NCBI RefSeq assembly: GCF_020850895.1
Contig: NZ_JADZDS010000025.1
Span: 1 to 64,000, forward strand
DNA from: Thermomonas sp.
GTDB lineage: Bacteria > Pseudomonadota > Gammaproteobacteria > Xanthomonadales > Xanthomonadaceae
Direction of reading: 5' to 3'
Length of the DNA stretch: 64,000 bases
The position numbers were made by a program, and so were the translations under genes. The notes beneath the pieces are model-generated. The model did not search any database and had not been told where the DNA came from. It saw nothing but the letters and a program-made list of their open reading frames with translations. Below are positions 63,500-64,000 of the stretch, in pieces (position 1 is the first letter of the stretch; the number at the start of each line of letters is the position of its first letter).

Positions 63500-64000
63500 G
63501 TGGCAGCACGCCCTGCTTCAGAACAGAGTCGTCCCAAAGCACGCTGGCCACGCTGGCTGCTTGCGATGCTGCTGCCGTTCGTTGCCCATGCCGGGGATCG
63601 GACATCCGCGCAACCACCCGCCGCGCCACCCGCGATCATTGCCGCCATCGATCGCGGGAACTTCCACGATGCCCAGGCCACGATCGACCGTTTGCTTGCC
63701 AATCCGGGCCTGGCCGAAGCGGATCGCACGGCATTGCTGTTCCAGCGCGAGCGCATGCGCCGCATCCTGTTGGATTTCACCCTGGACCGTGCCGCGTTGG
63801 CCACCCGCGTGCGCAGACTCATCCCCGACCTGCGCGAGGACGAATTCTCCCGCTGGGATCGCGACGGCCTGTTCGAACGCATGACAATCGACGGACGGGT
63901 GCTTTACTTCAACCGCTCGGCAGGCAACCTGATCCAACTCAGCCCGGAAGCGCGTGGACGACGCGCCGTGCAGGCGCCGCTGGCACAAGGTCCCATGGAA
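63500..64000 (+). CDS. Exported protein, possibly transglutaminase-domain family, C-terminus cut
   Basis: At least 167 residues are visible with no stop before the window end. A signal peptide (PRWLLAMLLPFVAHA) is followed by a helical region (TIDRLLANPGLAEADRTALLFQRERM) and a RVLYFNRSAGNLIQLS segment that recurs in the N-terminal part of bacterial transglutaminase-like proteins. The catalytic domain would lie beyond the window, so the family is uncertain. The start is a GTG at 63500 with AGGAG 6 bases upstream. It is divergent from the DUF819 gene by 164 bases. Confidence 0.6.
   Translation, partial: MAARPASEQSRPKARWPRWLLAMLLPFVAHAGDRTSAQPPAAPPAIIAAIDRGNFHDAQATIDRLLANPGLAEADRTALLFQRERMRRILLDFTLDRAALATRVRRLIPDLREDEFSRWDRDGLFERMTIDGRVLYFNRSAGNLIQLSPEARGRRAVQAPLAQGPME

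Overview
The window is gene-dense, GC-rich chromosomal DNA from a gammaproteobacterium, most likely the family Lysobacteraceae (Xanthomonadaceae; a Lysobacter, Luteimonas or Thermomonas relative). The assignment is an inference from gene order: the fimT-pilV-pilW-pilX-pilY1-pilE minor-pilin operon, exbB-exbD-msbA-lpxK-kdsB-phosphatase, uvrC-pgsA-tRNA(Gly,Cys,Leu), and the complete sdh operon. I see no prophage, transposase, integrase or CRISPR array.

Layout. 1-6649 (minus): type IV pilus minor pilins, PilY1 and a PilE-type pilin cut by the window edge. 6886-7917 (plus): LytS/AlgZ-type sensor kinase whose 3' end runs into a tandem repeat. 8109-10939 (minus): sulfate activation (cysD, cysNC). 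10967-12607: membrane-anchored FMN glutamate-synthase-like protein. 12633-15547: tRNA-Leu, tRNA-Cys, tRNA-Gly, pgsA and uvrC. 15566-23235: envelope block (phosphotyrosine phosphatase, kdsB, lpxK, msbA, exbD, exbB, comEC). 23685-30078: lolD, lolC, ygfX, sdhE, sdhB, sdhA, sdhD, sdhC and a small SdhAF4-type assembly-factor gene, all on the minus strand. 30292-33560 (plus): an FAD dehydrogenase coupled to an acetolactate-synthase-like ThDP enzyme. 33576-37789 (minus): fused 2-oxoacid dehydrogenase E1, an acetyltransferase and glutaryl-CoA dehydrogenase. 37952-41720: DUF6116 protein, TatD, RDD protein, TcdA, an L7/L12-like membrane protein and PhaR. 41967-45957: M48 protease, SUMF1-like lipoprotein, RNase D. 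46185-49614: tRNA-Ala, a secreted protein, a GMC oxidoreductase with its small subunit, tRNA-Arg. 49733-54840: aldehyde dehydrogenase, DUF4190 protein, pyrD, murB, DMT transporter. 54913-57784: a diguanylate cyclase facing an HD-GYP protein. 57892-63335: a 2H-like/DUF3293 fusion, then a murein-peptide recycling operon (DUF819 permease, NlpC/P60 peptidase, L-Ala-D/L-Glu epimerase, VanX-type dipeptidase). The window ends inside an exported, possibly transglutaminase-related protein.

The most unusual signal is non-coding. A family of elements about 80-95 bp long, each with two hairpins and near-palindromic ends, occurs at six loci (7891, 23413, 39549, 41003, 41721, 45959). Most copies sit directly after a stop codon in the orientation of the upstream gene, and the stem sequences differ between copies while pairing is kept. 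Two copies supply the stop codon of the adjoining reading frame. Other points worth checking are an easily missed 63-residue SdhAF4 homolog beside sdhC, a 2H-like domain joined to DUF3293, an HD-GYP domain with a large internal insertion, and tRNA-like debris after phaR.
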